56,271 bases of DNA from Candidatus Fermentithermobacillaceae bacterium. Lineage in GTDB: Bacteria > Bacillota > Sulfobacillia > Fermentithermobacillales > DUSS01. The notes beneath the pieces were generated by a model. It did no database searches and was not told the origin of the DNA. It was given only the letters and a program-made list of their open reading frames with translations. The stretch lies in NCBI GenBank assembly GCA_020725645.1, contig DYEQ01000008.1:1-56271 (forward strand), read 5' to 3'. Positions 8,074 to 17,340 of the stretch are shown in pieces. Positions within the stretch are counted from its first letter, which is position 1; every line of letters starts with the position of its first letter. Both the position numbers and the translations under genes were made by a program.

Positions 8074-8124
8074 TGGCACTGGAAAAGCACCACAACCGGG
8101 TTTTTATGTGGCCAGTGATATAAT
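8074..8124 (+). promoter_or_regulatory. Candidate promoter region for the NuoL/N-like pair
   Basis: TGGCAC with GG-N10-GC spacing (positions 8075-8088) fits the invariant dinucleotides of a sigma-54 promoter, although the -12 element AAGCA is poor. A TATAAT at 8119-8124 could instead be a sigma-A -10 box, but no convincing -35 is found. Both are weak. Confidence 0.25.
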
Positions 8125-8152
8125 CGTGTCAAAAGGCAACCGGAGGTATACG

Positions 8153-9607
8153 ATGGACAGAACATCTCTACCGGCGGTTCTCACTTGCGCAGCTTCATTC
8201 TTTCCCGTCATTGCCGTCGTGTTTTTCCGTAGGCTTAACCCTCATCGCAGGGCGCGCGCCGCGGTGGCCGTTGCCGCGGTGACTCTCGTCCTCATCGCAA
8301 CCGGTGGAATTCTGGCTCGGGGGCGGGTTTCTATTCTGAGTCTCCCGATGGAAATGCCGCCTCTGGGGATGTCTTTCGCCGCCGACCCGCTGGGTCTGTA
8401 TTTCGGCCTCATCGTCGCCGGGGTCTGGCTTTTGGTGTCCATCTACTCTCTGAGCTACTTCGAGCACGACGAACGGGCGGGTCGCTTCCTGTCCGCGGCG
8501 ATGCTCTCGTTCGCCGGCACTCTGGGCGTGGCCTTCGCTGGCGATATGTTCACCCTGTTCCTCTTCTTCGAACTCATGTCCCTTGCCGCCTACGTCCTCA
8601 TCATCCACGACCAGACTCAGGAAGCTGTAGCTGCGGGCTTCAAGTACCTGCTCATGACCATCGGCGGTAGCTTGGGTATCTTTTTCGGGCTCATAGCGAC
8701 GTTTCAAGCGTCCGGAACTTTAAGCTTTTACCCGGGTCACCTGGGCGCATCCGCGGGGGGCCTCGTAGCTTTCGCAGGGTATCTCATCGGATTCGGTATA
8801 AAAGCCGGCCTATTCCCTCTTCACATATGGCTTCCCGACGCACACCCGGTGGCGCCGTCCCCCGCCAGCGCGCTTCTTTCCGGCCTCATGATAAAGACGG
8901 GCGCATTCGGTCTGATTCGAGTGTTCTGGCATTTTTACGGAAGGGAATATCTCGCTTCAACCGGCTGGGTCGCTGTCCTTCTGGTGTTGTCAGCTATAAC
9001 GATCTTTCTCGGCTCAGCTGTGGCCATTTTACAGGAAGATATCAAACGGCGGCTCGCCTATTCCAGCGTGGCGCAGATAGGCTACGTGCTGCTCGGGGTC
9101 GCGCTTCTCAACGAGCGGGCGCTCACAGGAGCGCTATTCCACATCTTCGGACACGCCCTCATGAAGTCCGCCCTCTTCATGTCGGCCGGAACGGTGATTC
9201 ACGAGACCGGCAAGAGGAAGGTGGCGGATTACTCGGGGATGGGGAAGATAATGCCCCGGACAATGGCGAGCTTCTCGGTGGCAGCTCTCTCCATGGTCGG
9301 CATACCCCCTTTGGTAGGTTTCATATCCAAGTGGCATCTGGCATGGGGCGCGCTGGACGCCTCTATGCCGTGGGCGGTCGTGCTTTTGCTCATATCCAGC
9401 TTCATGAACGGCATCTACTACCTTCCCATCGTCATCCAGGCGTGGTTCGGGCAATCGAGCGGTGATCTGGCACCGGTCAAGGAAAAAGCTTCTCTTTGGG
9501 TTCCGGTTGCGGTTTGCGCCATCGTGATTTTCGCAGTCGGGCTCGTGTTTCAGAACGCCCCTTTGGCTTTTGCTCGGGTCGCCGCCCACGCACTGACCGG
9601 GGAGTAG
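8153..9607 (+). CDS. NuoN/MrpD-like proton-conducting membrane subunit
   Basis: A 484-residue integral membrane protein of the NuoL/M/N and Mrp antiporter family (about 14 membrane helices). The conserved membrane glutamate lies in LFFELMSLAAY, the lysines in FGIKAGLF and LMIKTGAFG, the HIWLPDAHPVAPSPASALLS loop is intact, and the DIKRRLAYSSVAQIGYVL and HIFGHALMKSALF segments are classical. It therefore looks able to move protons or sodium. The ATG has CGGAGG upstream. It is followed after six bases by a second family member. No complex I, hydrogenase, formate dehydrogenase or other Mrp subunit lies nearby, so the partner complex is unknown. Confidence 0.88.
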   Translation: MDRTSLPAVLTCAASFFPVIAVVFFRRLNPHRRARAAVAVAAVTLVLIATGGILARGRVSILSLPMEMPPLGMSFAADPLGLYFGLIVAGVWLLVSIYSLSYFEHDERAGRFLSAAMLSFAGTLGVAFAGDMFTLFLFFELMSLAAYVLIIHDQTQEAVAAGFKYLLMTIGGSLGIFFGLIATFQASGTLSFYPGHLGASAGGLVAFAGYLIGFGIKAGLFPLHIWLPDAHPVAPSPASALLSGLMIKTGAFGLIRVFWHFYGREYLASTGWVAVLLVLSAITIFLGSAVAILQEDIKRRLAYSSVAQIGYVLLGVALLNERALTGALFHIFGHALMKSALFMSAGTVIHETGKRKVADYSGMGKIMPRTMASFSVAALSMVGIPPLVGFISKWHLAWGALDASMPWAVVLLLISSFMNGIYYLPIVIQAWFGQSSGDLAPVKEKASLWVPVAVCAIVIFAVGLVFQNAPLAFARVAAHALTGE

Positions 9608-9613
9608 CTGAAC

Positions 9614-12199
9614 GTGAACCGATCACATCCAGAGGACAACGAATCGCAGCTGATGGGGAACAGAGCGAAGCTGAAAGCGGGCAGGTCACAGCTGGTTTGG
9701 GGGCTCCAGCTCGCGAACGTCCTGCCGCGGGCATCTCTGGCGCTCTACGGGGCCGGGGTGCTGGTATCTCTTCACCTCATGCTCAAGCACCACGAACTCG
9801 CTCTCTTCATACCCGGGGTTTTACAGTACGGCCTGTCTTTCAAGCTTAACTCCCTATCCTGCCTCTTCATCCTGGTCGCGTCCACGGCGTGGTTTCTCGC
9901 AGGGTTGTTTTCCCTGCCCTATATGGAGCGGTCTCACGCCGCCACCCACGGAACCCACGGCGACACTATCCCGTCCAGATTCAGCCGTAGGGAGGTCAAG
10001 CAAACTCACATCGCCACTCACGAAACGCACGGCGACGCCACCGCCACATTACGCACCTCCGAAGGTCCCCGTCCCCTACCCAACATGACACGTCCAACCT
10101 CCGGGTACACCCATTCCTCGAATCACGCCCTTTTCTACGTGGCATTCGCCCTGAGCTTTCTTTTTACGGCCTGCGTATTCGCGTCCGGCGACTATCTTAC
10201 GCTCTTCCTTTTCTTTGAACTTTTGAGCTTATCATCGTACCTGCTCGTCCGGTATGAAGGGACTCCCGAGGCCGAAAGAGCGGGGATCCTTTACCTTTAC
10301 ATGAGTCTTGCTGGGGGTCTTTTACTCCTCGGCGGAATTGTTCTGATTTCATGGTACGCAGGGAGTTTCGAGTTTTGGGCCCTGCATTCGCTACCGGATG
10401 CGGCCAAACTTACTGCGCTGGTTCTTTTGTCGGCTGGCTTCGGTGTAAAGGCGGGACTCCCCGGCCTCAACGCGTGGCTTCCCGAAGCTCACCCGGTCGC
10501 GCCGTCACCCGCCTCCGCGGTGCTGTCCAGCGTCATGATCAAGGTGGGAGCGTACGGCATCATCCAAACTTTTTCGATCGCGGGCGAGTTTCCATGGCGG
10601 AAGGAAGCTTTTCTGGTCCTCGCCTTCCTGGGAGTGTGCAACATTTGGTGGGGCGGGGTCCGCGCCCTAAGGGAAGACAACCTCAAGCGGATACTGGCCT
10701 TTTCCAGTGTAAGTCAGATGGGATATATCCTGGTCGCCGTAGGAGCTGCCGGCGCCTTCAGCTATTCACCTCACGCCGGGATGGTGAGCGCAGCCGGGGT
10801 TCTGGGAGCAGCCGGCGAAGAAGCTTCGTCAACCGGGTCCGCCGGGTTCGCCCTGGCCATGTCCGGCGCCCTCTACCACATCGCCGGTCATTCTCTCTTC
10901 AAAGCTTGCCTGTTCCTCGTAGCGGGCGCAGCTCTTCTTTCCAGGGCTAGTACATCGTTGAAAGATTTGTCCGGGGTAGCGCGCTCGTCCCCCTGGATCT
11001 CTCTGGGCACGATAACCGCCACCCTCGCCGTCACGGGATTCCCGGGCCTCGCCGGATTTGCGTCCAAAACCCTAATCCACGAAGCTCTCCTCGAGGCGGT
11101 CCACGAATTACCGGCGGGCTTCAGCATGGCCGTCCTTCTCGAGAAGGGGTTCCTGTGGGGTTCGTACCTGACGGCCCTTTATTTCGGTAGAGTTTTGATT
11201 CACCTGTACGGGTTCAACGAGTGGTCTAATAAGAGGGCCACATCCGGCAAGCTGGCGAAATCGGACAGGCACGGAGCCCCCGCGGTGTTCGCAGTGGTCT
11301 TCAGCGCGTATTTCCTCCTTCTCCTGCTCACGGGGGTAAGTCCCGGGCACGTCCTGAATCTTGTGGTGACCCCGGCTGCCGCTGCCTTGGGAGGGTCCTT
11401 TCACAAAGAGATTCCCGTTCACTTTTTCAGCCCTGAGACGCTAGCCCCCGTGGCCACCGGGTATGTCATAGCCGGCGGTGTTCTTCTGGTAAGCAGGCGG
11501 ATGAGAGACATCTCCGGGCACGCTACGACCGGAACCCTTCCTGAGTTTTACCGCAGCACACTCCCGCGCATAGGAGCCAGGCTGGTTTACTGGCTCTTCC
11601 GAGTCAACGTACTCGCCACGCAGATATACTGCTTCTTCACCATGGCGGCATGGCAAATCGTGCTGTGCTTCGGTGAGCTAGAGGAGCTTACTCGAACCGC
11701 GTGGGCGGGGTCTAGTCACGCCACTCTCGTCTTCGTTCATCTGGCCTATCAGGGGGATTCCCTCGACGCTCACACCTTTAGCCATCTCAAGCACGCGTTT
11801 TTCCGGGCGAGTTTCGCCATGGGTCAACTCGATGCGGGCGAAGAGCGTCTTCTATCTTCTGCAGAAAAGGTATCCGGAAGACTCACCAACTGGATCGCTC
11901 GAGAAGAGACATCTTTCGAAGAGTCGCTGGAACGTGGGGCCCGCAGCGCGAGGTATGTTCCCCTGGCGGCGGAGAACATTGATGACGCCCTGAGTTCCGA
12001 AGTTCAAATCGCCGTCCGTGGCGCCGGGAGTTTCATCGAGTCCGCATCCAAGCTGGTGCAGGCGGCGCGACCCCAGGCCGTCCAGGACTGGCTTGACCAG
12101 ACAACCACGCGGGCGGTAGTTCGCGCGTCCCGAGTATTGATATGGTTTACCTTGGGAATAGTCGCCTTCGCCGCAGGAGCGCTCCTCGTGCTCAGATAA
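9614..12199 (+). CDS. NuoL-like proton-conducting subunit with His-rich insert
   Basis: An 861-residue NuoL/M-family protein with the same key segments as its neighbour: FFELLSLSSYLL, GFGVKAGLPGLNAW, MIKVGAYGI, LKRILAFSSVSQMGY and HIAGHSLFKACLF. Two additions are unusual. Residues about 105-170 form a hydrophilic insert between membrane helices, with two copies of H[AI]ATH[GE]THGD at 108-117 and 132-141. Residues about 630-861 form a long C-terminal extension with an amphipathic helical stretch and a last membrane helix, reminiscent of the NuoL lateral arm. The GTG start follows GGGGAG, seven bases after the upstream gene stops. It is probably co-translated with that gene to form a two-subunit ion-translocating module. 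Confidence 0.85.
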   Translation: MNRSHPEDNESQLMGNRAKLKAGRSQLVWGLQLANVLPRASLALYGAGVLVSLHLMLKHHELALFIPGVLQYGLSFKLNSLSCLFILVASTAWFLAGLFSLPYMERSHAATHGTHGDTIPSRFSRREVKQTHIATHETHGDATATLRTSEGPRPLPNMTRPTSGYTHSSNHALFYVAFALSFLFTACVFASGDYLTLFLFFELLSLSSYLLVRYEGTPEAERAGILYLYMSLAGGLLLLGGIVLISWYAGSFEFWALHSLPDAAKLTALVLLSAGFGVKAGLPGLNAWLPEAHPVAPSPASAVLSSVMIKVGAYGIIQTFSIAGEFPWRKEAFLVLAFLGVCNIWWGGVRALREDNLKRILAFSSVSQMGYILVAVGAAGAFSYSPHAGMVSAAGVLGAAGEEASSTGSAGFALAMSGALYHIAGHSLFKACLFLVAGAALLSRASTSLKDLSGVARSSPWISLGTITATLAVTGFPGLAGFASKTLIHEALLEAVHELPAGFSMAVLLEKGFLWGSYLTALYFGRVLIHLYGFNEWSNKRATSGKLAKSDRHGAPAVFAVVFSAYFLLLLLTGVSPGHVLNLVVTPAAAALGGSFHKEIPVHFFSPETLAPVATGYVIAGGVLLVSRRMRDISGHATTGTLPEFYRSTLPRIGARLVYWLFRVNVLATQIYCFFTMAAWQIVLCFGELEELTRTAWAGSSHATLVFVHLAYQGDSLDAHTFSHLKHAFFRASFAMGQLDAGEERLLSSAEKVSGRLTNWIAREETSFEESLERGARSARYVPLAAENIDDALSSEVQIAVRGAGSFIESASKLVQAARPQAVQDWLDQTTTRAVVRASRVLIWFTLGIVAFAAGALLVLR

Positions 12200-12214
12200 G
12201 GTCGGCGCGTTCGA

Positions 12215-12391
12215 ATGTCCCCTTTACTAGCAGAGCTAGCTGCGGCACTGGCGTGGGCAGGGGCCATACCACAAGGAGCGGAGTTCGTGACCTTTGACGA
12301 CCGGCTTGCCAAGACCGCTGAACTTGATGGTTTCACGGTCAGGGCCGGCATGGTTGGTCGGATCAAACGAGATGAGTCGAACACCACTTAA
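12215..12391 (+). pseudogene. C-terminal remnant of a PIN-domain (VapC-like) protein
   Basis: A 58-codon frame whose residues 4-43 (AELAAALAWAG, then EFVTFDDRLAKTAELDGFTV) look like the last helices and strand of a PIN nuclease, including the TFDDRLA motif with its conserved Asp. The N-terminal half with the first acidic residues is missing and no antitoxin gene is near. The stop overlaps the convergent end of the endonuclease IV gene. A decayed toxin gene is the likeliest explanation. Confidence 0.55.
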
Positions 12392-13242
12392 ACCTGGAGC
12401 CTCAAGCTTTTGAGCATCTTGACGTTTCTGTCGTCGTCCTCGGGGGAATCCTGCGGGGTTTCAAGAATGCCGGGTATGTCGGGAGGAAGAAGGGACGAAC
12501 CGAGGATAGCTTTGAACCCCTCCACGCCGATCTTTCCCTGGCCGATGTGTTCGTGCCTGTCCAGCCTCGACCCGAGGTCGCCTTTGGAGTCATTCATGTG
12601 GACGACGCCGAGCTTATCCAAGCCGATATACCGGGCAAACTCCCGCAAAGTAGCTTCAACCGCATCAGCGGATGCCAGGTCATATCCGGCGGCGAAAGCG
12701 TGACACGTATCAAGACATGCTCCAACCCGGTCCACCGGCAGACTCTCTAGTATCGCGCCGATGACTTCGAACCTCCAACCGATCTCCCTACCCTGACCAG
12801 CCGTGTTTTCCAGAAGGATCTTGACCGGACCGTGGTAGACTTCGAGAGCTTCCTGGATGCTCTTGGTCACCCTCGCGATAGCTTCGATGGATTCAGGTTC
12901 CTCACCGGGAGAAAGGTGCCCAAGATGAGTGACCAGGTACTTCGCGCCCAGCACTTCACTTCTTCCGAGATCCTCCGCCAGAATCTCCACGGAGGCCAGG
13001 CGTTTTTCCCTATCTGCTGAAGCTAGGTTCAGGAAATACGGGACGTGAACCACGAGAGGCCACATAGAGTGGCGGTCGAACATCTCCTTCGTCTTTTCGA
13101 TGTCCCGGGGGTCGAGGGCGGAAGCTTTGCCTCCCCGCGGGCTTCTGGAGAAAACCTGCACCGTCTCGCAGCCCAGGCGCTCCGCCCTCTGAGCCATAGC
13201 GTACATTCCGCCTTGAATCGATACGTGTATACCTACTCTCAT
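12388..13242 (-). CDS. nfo: Endonuclease IV (AP endonuclease)
   Basis: A 284-residue TIM-barrel endonuclease IV, full length for the family. Metal-binding signatures are clear: GIHVSIQGG near the N-terminus, THLGHLSPGEE, ILLENTAGQG, CLDTCHAFAAGYD, HMNDSK and the C-terminal LETPQD. It cleaves DNA 5' of abasic sites and acts on oxidised 3' ends in base excision repair, using three zinc ions. It lies downstream of pnp with a gap of about 190 bases and points the same way. In that gap I see no clear terminator, so read-through from the superoperon is possible. Confidence 0.96.
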   Translation of the reverse strand: MRVGIHVSIQGGMYAMAQRAERLGCETVQVFSRSPRGGKASALDPRDIEKTKEMFDRHSMWPLVVHVPYFLNLASADREKRLASVEILAEDLGRSEVLGAKYLVTHLGHLSPGEEPESIEAIARVTKSIQEALEVYHGPVKILLENTAGQGREIGWRFEVIGAILESLPVDRVGACLDTCHAFAAGYDLASADAVEATLREFARYIGLDKLGVVHMNDSKGDLGSRLDRHEHIGQGKIGVEGFKAILGSSLLPPDIPGILETPQDSPEDDDRNVKMLKSLRLQV

Positions 13243-13433
13243 ACTTTCGTACGAGCCGCCGGGCGCGGCAGAGTATCACCGGGACGGCATCGTTTCGCTG
13301 CTTCATGACCCCTACCCGGTCCCCTGCCGTCACCCCGTCGCCGGGTACCCGCCCTTCGCTCATCCGGAAACAGCTTGCCTGCTTCGTCGTACATTCCCAT
13401 CCGGACTCGCATCGAAGAGCGTCCGGGTCACGT

Positions 13434-15623
13434 TCATCGCCGCTTCCCGGGCCCTCCCTTCTCGAAAGCCTGCCTGGCCGCTCTGGTCCGATCCGGGTAC
13501 GGCTTCCTATCGCCTTTCGGCCCAGAGTCGCGGCCGGAAGCTTCCCTGAGAGCTGCCTTTCTGGACAGGTTCACCCGTCCCAGGTGGTCGATCTCCGTCA
13601 CCTTCACCAGCACTTCGTCCCCTACGTTGAGCACGTCCTCGACGCGCCTGACGTGGTCTTCGGAGATCTCGCCTATCCGCACCAGTCCCTCCTTGCCGGG
13701 AAGGACCTCGACGAAGGCGCCGAACGGGGTGACTCTGGATACCCTGCCCAGATAGGTTCTGCCCACCTCAACATCCTGGGTGAGTCCCAGGATAATGTCT
13801 CTTGCACGCCGGCCCGAAGCTTCGTCCTGGGCCGCTATGAACACCCGCCCGTCCTGCTGGATGTCGATTTTAGCCCCGGTCTCGCTGATGATCTTGTTTA
13901 TGGTCTTGCCTCCAGGTCCGATGATGTCCCTGATCTTATCCGGGTCCACTTCCATAACCAAAATCCGTGGGGCGTAGGGTGAAAGCTCCGGCCTTGGCGC
14001 CGGGATAGCTTCTCTCATCTTCTCAAGGATGAAGAGGCGGGCTGCCCTCGCCTTTTCCAGGGCGATTTCAAGGACCTCCTTATGGATCCCGGATACCTTT
14101 ATGTCCATCTGGAGGGCGGTTATCCCGTCCTTCGTCCCGGCCACCTTAAAGTCCATGTCTCCCATGGCATCTTCCATGCCCTGGATGTCGGTGAGGACTA
14201 CGGGGGACTTTTCATCGTAAATCAAGCCCATAGCGATACCCGCCACCGGTGCCTTCAACGGAACCCCGGCGTCCATCAGGGCCAGCGTGGAACCGCAAAC
14301 CGAGGCCATCGATGTGGAACCGTTGGACTCGAGCACTTCGGACACCACCCTGACGGTGTAGGGAAACTCCTCTTCCCCCGGAATCACCGGTCGAAGAGCT
14401 CGCTCGGCCAGAGCTCCGTGTCCGATTTCCCTCCGGCCCGGTCCCCGCATGGGCCTGGCTTCACCGGTGCTGAAAGGAGGGAAGTTGTAATGGTGGATGT
14501 AACGTTTGAATTCCTCGATTCCCGTGGTGTCCAGTTCCTGGATGTCTCCGGTGGCGCCCAAAGTAACCGCGCTCATGACCTGAGTTTGGCCCCGGGTGAA
14601 GAGAGCTGAACCGTGCACCCTGGGAAGCAAACCTACCTCGCACGTAATGGGCCTTATCTCGTCGGGACCCCTGCCGTCCGGTCTCGTCCGGGTTTCCAGA
14701 ATCAGCGACCGGACCTCTGCCTTGAGGGCGTCGTGAAAACCTTCGACTATCTCCTGAGTCCGGTCGGGAAACTCTTCCTCAAGCTCTCCGGTCACCTCTA
14801 GGAGGAGCTCGTCGATGGCCGCCTCCCGCGAAAGCTTCTCCTTCACCCTGAGAGCTTCCCTGATCTTTGGCACCGCGATCTCTTTTACCCGCTCCAGAAC
14901 GTCATTACCCACGGAGAAGACGACTGGCTCCACCTTGGGTTTGCCTATCTCCTTCACTATCCGTTCCTGGAATTCGACAAGCTCCTTGATGACAGCGTGA
15001 CCCGCCATTATGGCGTCGATTATGACGCTTTCGGGAACCTGGTTCGCACCGGCTTCCACCATTAAGATGGCATCGCGCGTGCCTGCCACGGTCAGGACCA
15101 GTTCGGATTTTTCAATTTGCTCCACGTCGGGGTTGATCACGATTTCTCCATCGACGAGACCGACTTCCACCGCACCGACAGGGCCATTGAAGGGAATGTC
15201 GGACACGGATAAAGCTGCTGAAGCACCGATCATACCGGCGATTTCGGGGGAGTTGTTGTGGTCGATGGATACCGGCAAGATCACAATCTGAACTTCGTTC
15301 CGGAAACCCTTGGGAAACAGCGGCCTTATAGGCCTGTCGGTGACCCGTGCCTGCAGGATCGCCTTTTCCGGAGGCCTGCCCTCTCGCCGGCCCCAGCTTC
15401 CCGGAATCCGTCCCACCGCGTACAAGCGTTCTTCCACGTCCACCGTGAGAGGAAAGAAGTCCACGCCTTCCTTAGGTTCCTTGGACATGACGGCTGTGAC
15501 GAGTACGGCGGTGTCCCCGTAGCGCACCATCACCGAACCGTTTGCTTGCTTCGCGAACTTGCCGAACTCCAGGACCAGCGGACGACCGCCCAGCGAAAAC
15601 TCATATTTTCTGTACTCGTTCAA
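13434..15623 (-). CDS. pnp: Polyribonucleotide nucleotidyltransferase (PNPase)
   Basis: A 729-residue PNPase with the full domain order: first RNase PH domain ([18 protein letters not shown]), helical linker, second catalytic RNase PH domain ([15 protein letters not shown], with [19 protein letters not shown]), KH domain ([18 protein letters not shown]) and S1 domain ([20 protein letters not shown]), ending in a basic tail. It degrades RNA 3' to 5' phosphorolytically. The start is TTG, with AGAGGTG upstream. It follows rpsO after 18 bases as the last gene of the superoperon. Confidence 0.97.
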   Translation of the reverse strand: MNEYRKYEFSLGGRPLVLEFGKFAKQANGSVMVRYGDTAVLVTAVMSKEPKEGVDFFPLTVDVEERLYAVGRIPGSWGRREGRPPEKAILQARVTDRPIRPLFPKGFRNEVQIVILPVSIDHNNSPEIAGMIGASAALSVSDIPFNGPVGAVEVGLVDGEIVINPDVEQIEKSELVLTVAGTRDAILMVEAGANQVPESVIIDAIMAGHAVIKELVEFQERIVKEIGKPKVEPVVFSVGNDVLERVKEIAVPKIREALRVKEKLSREAAIDELLLEVTGELEEEFPDRTQEIVEGFHDALKAEVRSLILETRTRPDGRGPDEIRPITCEVGLLPRVHGSALFTRGQTQVMSAVTLGATGDIQELDTTGIEEFKRYIHHYNFPPFSTGEARPMRGPGRREIGHGALAERALRPVIPGEEEFPYTVRVVSEVLESNGSTSMASVCGSTLALMDAGVPLKAPVAGIAMGLIYDEKSPVVLTDIQGMEDAMGDMDFKVAGTKDGITALQMDIKVSGIHKEVLEIALEKARAARLFILEKMREAIPAPRPELSPYAPRILVMEVDPDKIRDIIGPGGKTINKIISETGAKIDIQQDGRVFIAAQDEASGRRARDIILGLTQDVEVGRTYLGRVSRVTPFGAFVEVLPGKEGLVRIGEISEDHVRRVEDVLNVGDEVLVKVTEIDHLGRVNLSRKAALREASGRDSGPKGDRKPYPDRTRAARQAFEKGGPGKRR

Positions 15624-15641
15624 GTATTAACACCTCTCGTA

Positions 15642-15911
15642 CTAGCCTCGCAGTCCAAGTTTCTCCACGATCGCACGGTAACGTTCGGGCTCCTCCCTCG
15701 CAAGGTAGTTCAAAAGAGCACGTCGCTTACCCACCATCTTGAGAAGGCCTCTTCGGCTGTGGTGGTCCTTTTTATGAACCTTGAGATGCTCGGTGAGGTC
15801 ATCGATCCGCTTGGTCAAAAGAGCGATCTGGACCTCGGGAGAGCCCGTATCCTTTTCGTGGATCCTGTATTGACTGATGATGGCCTGCTTTTTGTCGCTG
15901 GCAAGGGCCAA
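15642..15911 (-). CDS. rpsO: Ribosomal protein S15
   Basis: An 89-residue S15, exactly the usual length, with the signatures [32 protein letters not shown] and the C-terminal LLNYL. The start is TTG, eight bases after AGGAGG; a GTG three codons upstream overlaps that ribosome site and would add residues not found in the family. S15 binds 16S rRNA at the central domain and often autoregulates its own mRNA. The leader between ribF and rpsO is about 95 bases and was not resolved into a clear structure. Confidence 0.96.
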   Translation of the reverse strand: MALASDKKQAIISQYRIHEKDTGSPEVQIALLTKRIDDLTEHLKVHKKDHHSRRGLLKMVGKRRALLNYLAREEPERYRAIVEKLGLRG

Positions 15912-16008
15912 AGAAAACACCTCCTGAGGTGGTTAATTGCTCCAAGCTCAGTCCGCCGCCGGAGGAACGAGCGTCCGGGCAAGGAGTTTATAACCGGTGA
16001 TTATTCTT

Positions 16009-17268
16009 TCACCGCTGTGATTCTATCACATCCGAGATGTCCCTGGCGACCTGCTCCCTGAGCTCCTCAGGCGACGCGAACTTCTTCTCATCCCTCAGCC
16101 GTCTCAAAAACTCCACCCGGAGCTCTTCACCGTATAAATTCCCAGACCAGGCCGGTATATGCACCTCGAGATGGAGGTGCCTTTCACCGAAGGTGGGACA
16201 TGTGCCGATGTTGGCGACGGCGACCCTCCCGGTGAAGGTGGGACCCGTCCCGGCGTTGGCCAGGGCGGTCCTCCGGGGGAGATCCAGTCCCAGATCTTGT
16301 TCAAGGGCCTCAGAACGTGGGTCCGACCGAACCGGATCACGCTTGCCCGGTAAGACCACGGCCCCATCTGATCCCGCGCGTTCGAGACGCGAGCTCGACC
16401 CTGGGTACACCCGGCATGCGTACACCCCCGGTGCCGGTAGAAGCTTTTGAGGGTGGACATCGAGGTTCGCCGTGGGAAAGCCAAGCGATCTTCCGCGACC
16501 GTCTCCGTGGACCACCACACCCTCTACGCTGTACGGCCGGCCCAGGAACTCCATGGCCTTTTCCACATCCCCTTCGACCAGGGCCCGCCTTATCGCCGTG
16601 CTGGAAACGACCTCGCCCCTCCTGACGACCGGTGGCACGATGATCGCCTCAAAACCCAGTTCCCTTCCGAACTCCACCAGGTGTTGAGCTTTTCCGCTGG
16701 CCCGGAAACCGAAGGTGAAATTGAAACCAACCACCACGACACGAGCTCCCAGTTGCTCGGCGAGGAATAGCCGGGCAAACTCCCGCGGCTCGGTCCTCAT
16801 AAGTTCAGGGGTGAAAGGAATGACGCGGAGGTAATCCATGCCGACGGATTCTATGAGCCGCGCCTTTTCTTCAAGGGGCGTAAGGAGGCTGAAGGCACCT
16901 TCCAACCCACCCCCGTCGGTGCCTCTCCTCGGAGCTTTGGAGAGCGCAGACGTGCCGCTTGTGCCGCTTGTCCCCCTTATGTCGCCTTTGGGACCGGCCA
17001 ACCTGCTCATAGTTGGTGTTGGCAGACCCGGAGCTTTTTCTTCCTGTACTGGCCTAACCTGAACCGGCCCAACTGAACCTTCCGAAACTAAGGTGACGGG
17101 ATGGGGCTCAAAAGTAACTACCACCGTCACGCCTCCGCAAGCTTCCGCCCGGCTCCGGGCGACGCGGAAGAGCTCCTGATGCCCCAGGTGAACGCCGTCG
17201 AAGAACCCGACGCAAGCTATCACCTGCGCCGGTTCGGGAATATCCTTGGTCCAGTACACCATCTTCAT
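16009..17268 (-). CDS. ribF: Bifunctional riboflavin kinase / FAD synthetase
   Basis: RibF makes FMN and FAD from riboflavin. The FAD synthetase motif GFFDGVHLGHQ (residues 21-31), the VSSTAIRRAL segment and the kinase PTAN motif (LGFPTANLD, 263-270) are intact. At 419 residues it is about 100 longer than usual because of two insertions. Insert 1 (about 63-126) is Pro/Gly/Ser-rich and includes three tandem GTS tripeptides. Insert 2 (about 289-349) sits in the kinase domain and ends with a near copy of the next conserved element: ANAGTGPTF at 337-345, then the genuine ANIGTCPTF at 352-360. Both insertions are in frame and flank core motifs without destroying them, so the protein is probably functional. 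Confidence 0.93.
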   Translation of the reverse strand: MKMVYWTKDIPEPAQVIACVGFFDGVHLGHQELFRVARSRAEACGGVTVVVTFEPHPVTLVSEGSVGPVQVRPVQEEKAPGLPTPTMSRLAGPKGDIRGTSGTSGTSALSKAPRRGTDGGGLEGAFSLLTPLEEKARLIESVGMDYLRVIPFTPELMRTEPREFARLFLAEQLGARVVVVGFNFTFGFRASGKAQHLVEFGRELGFEAIIVPPVVRRGEVVSSTAIRRALVEGDVEKAMEFLGRPYSVEGVVVHGDGRGRSLGFPTANLDVHPQKLLPAPGVYACRVYPGSSSRLERAGSDGAVVLPGKRDPVRSDPRSEALEQDLGLDLPRRTALANAGTGPTFTGRVAVANIGTCPTFGERHLHLEVHIPAWSGNLYGEELRVEFLRRLRDEKKFASPEELREQVARDISDVIESQR

Positions 17269-17340
17269 GACTATCCAAGCCTTCTTCCGTTATGATTGAG
17301 GTTCGACGGCATCCCGGTACGCGTATCCACCAGCCAAAAT

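Noticed and set aside
13243-13433. Possible small gene between nfo and pnp
   Set aside because: Frames are open but lack ribosome sites and resemble no protein.
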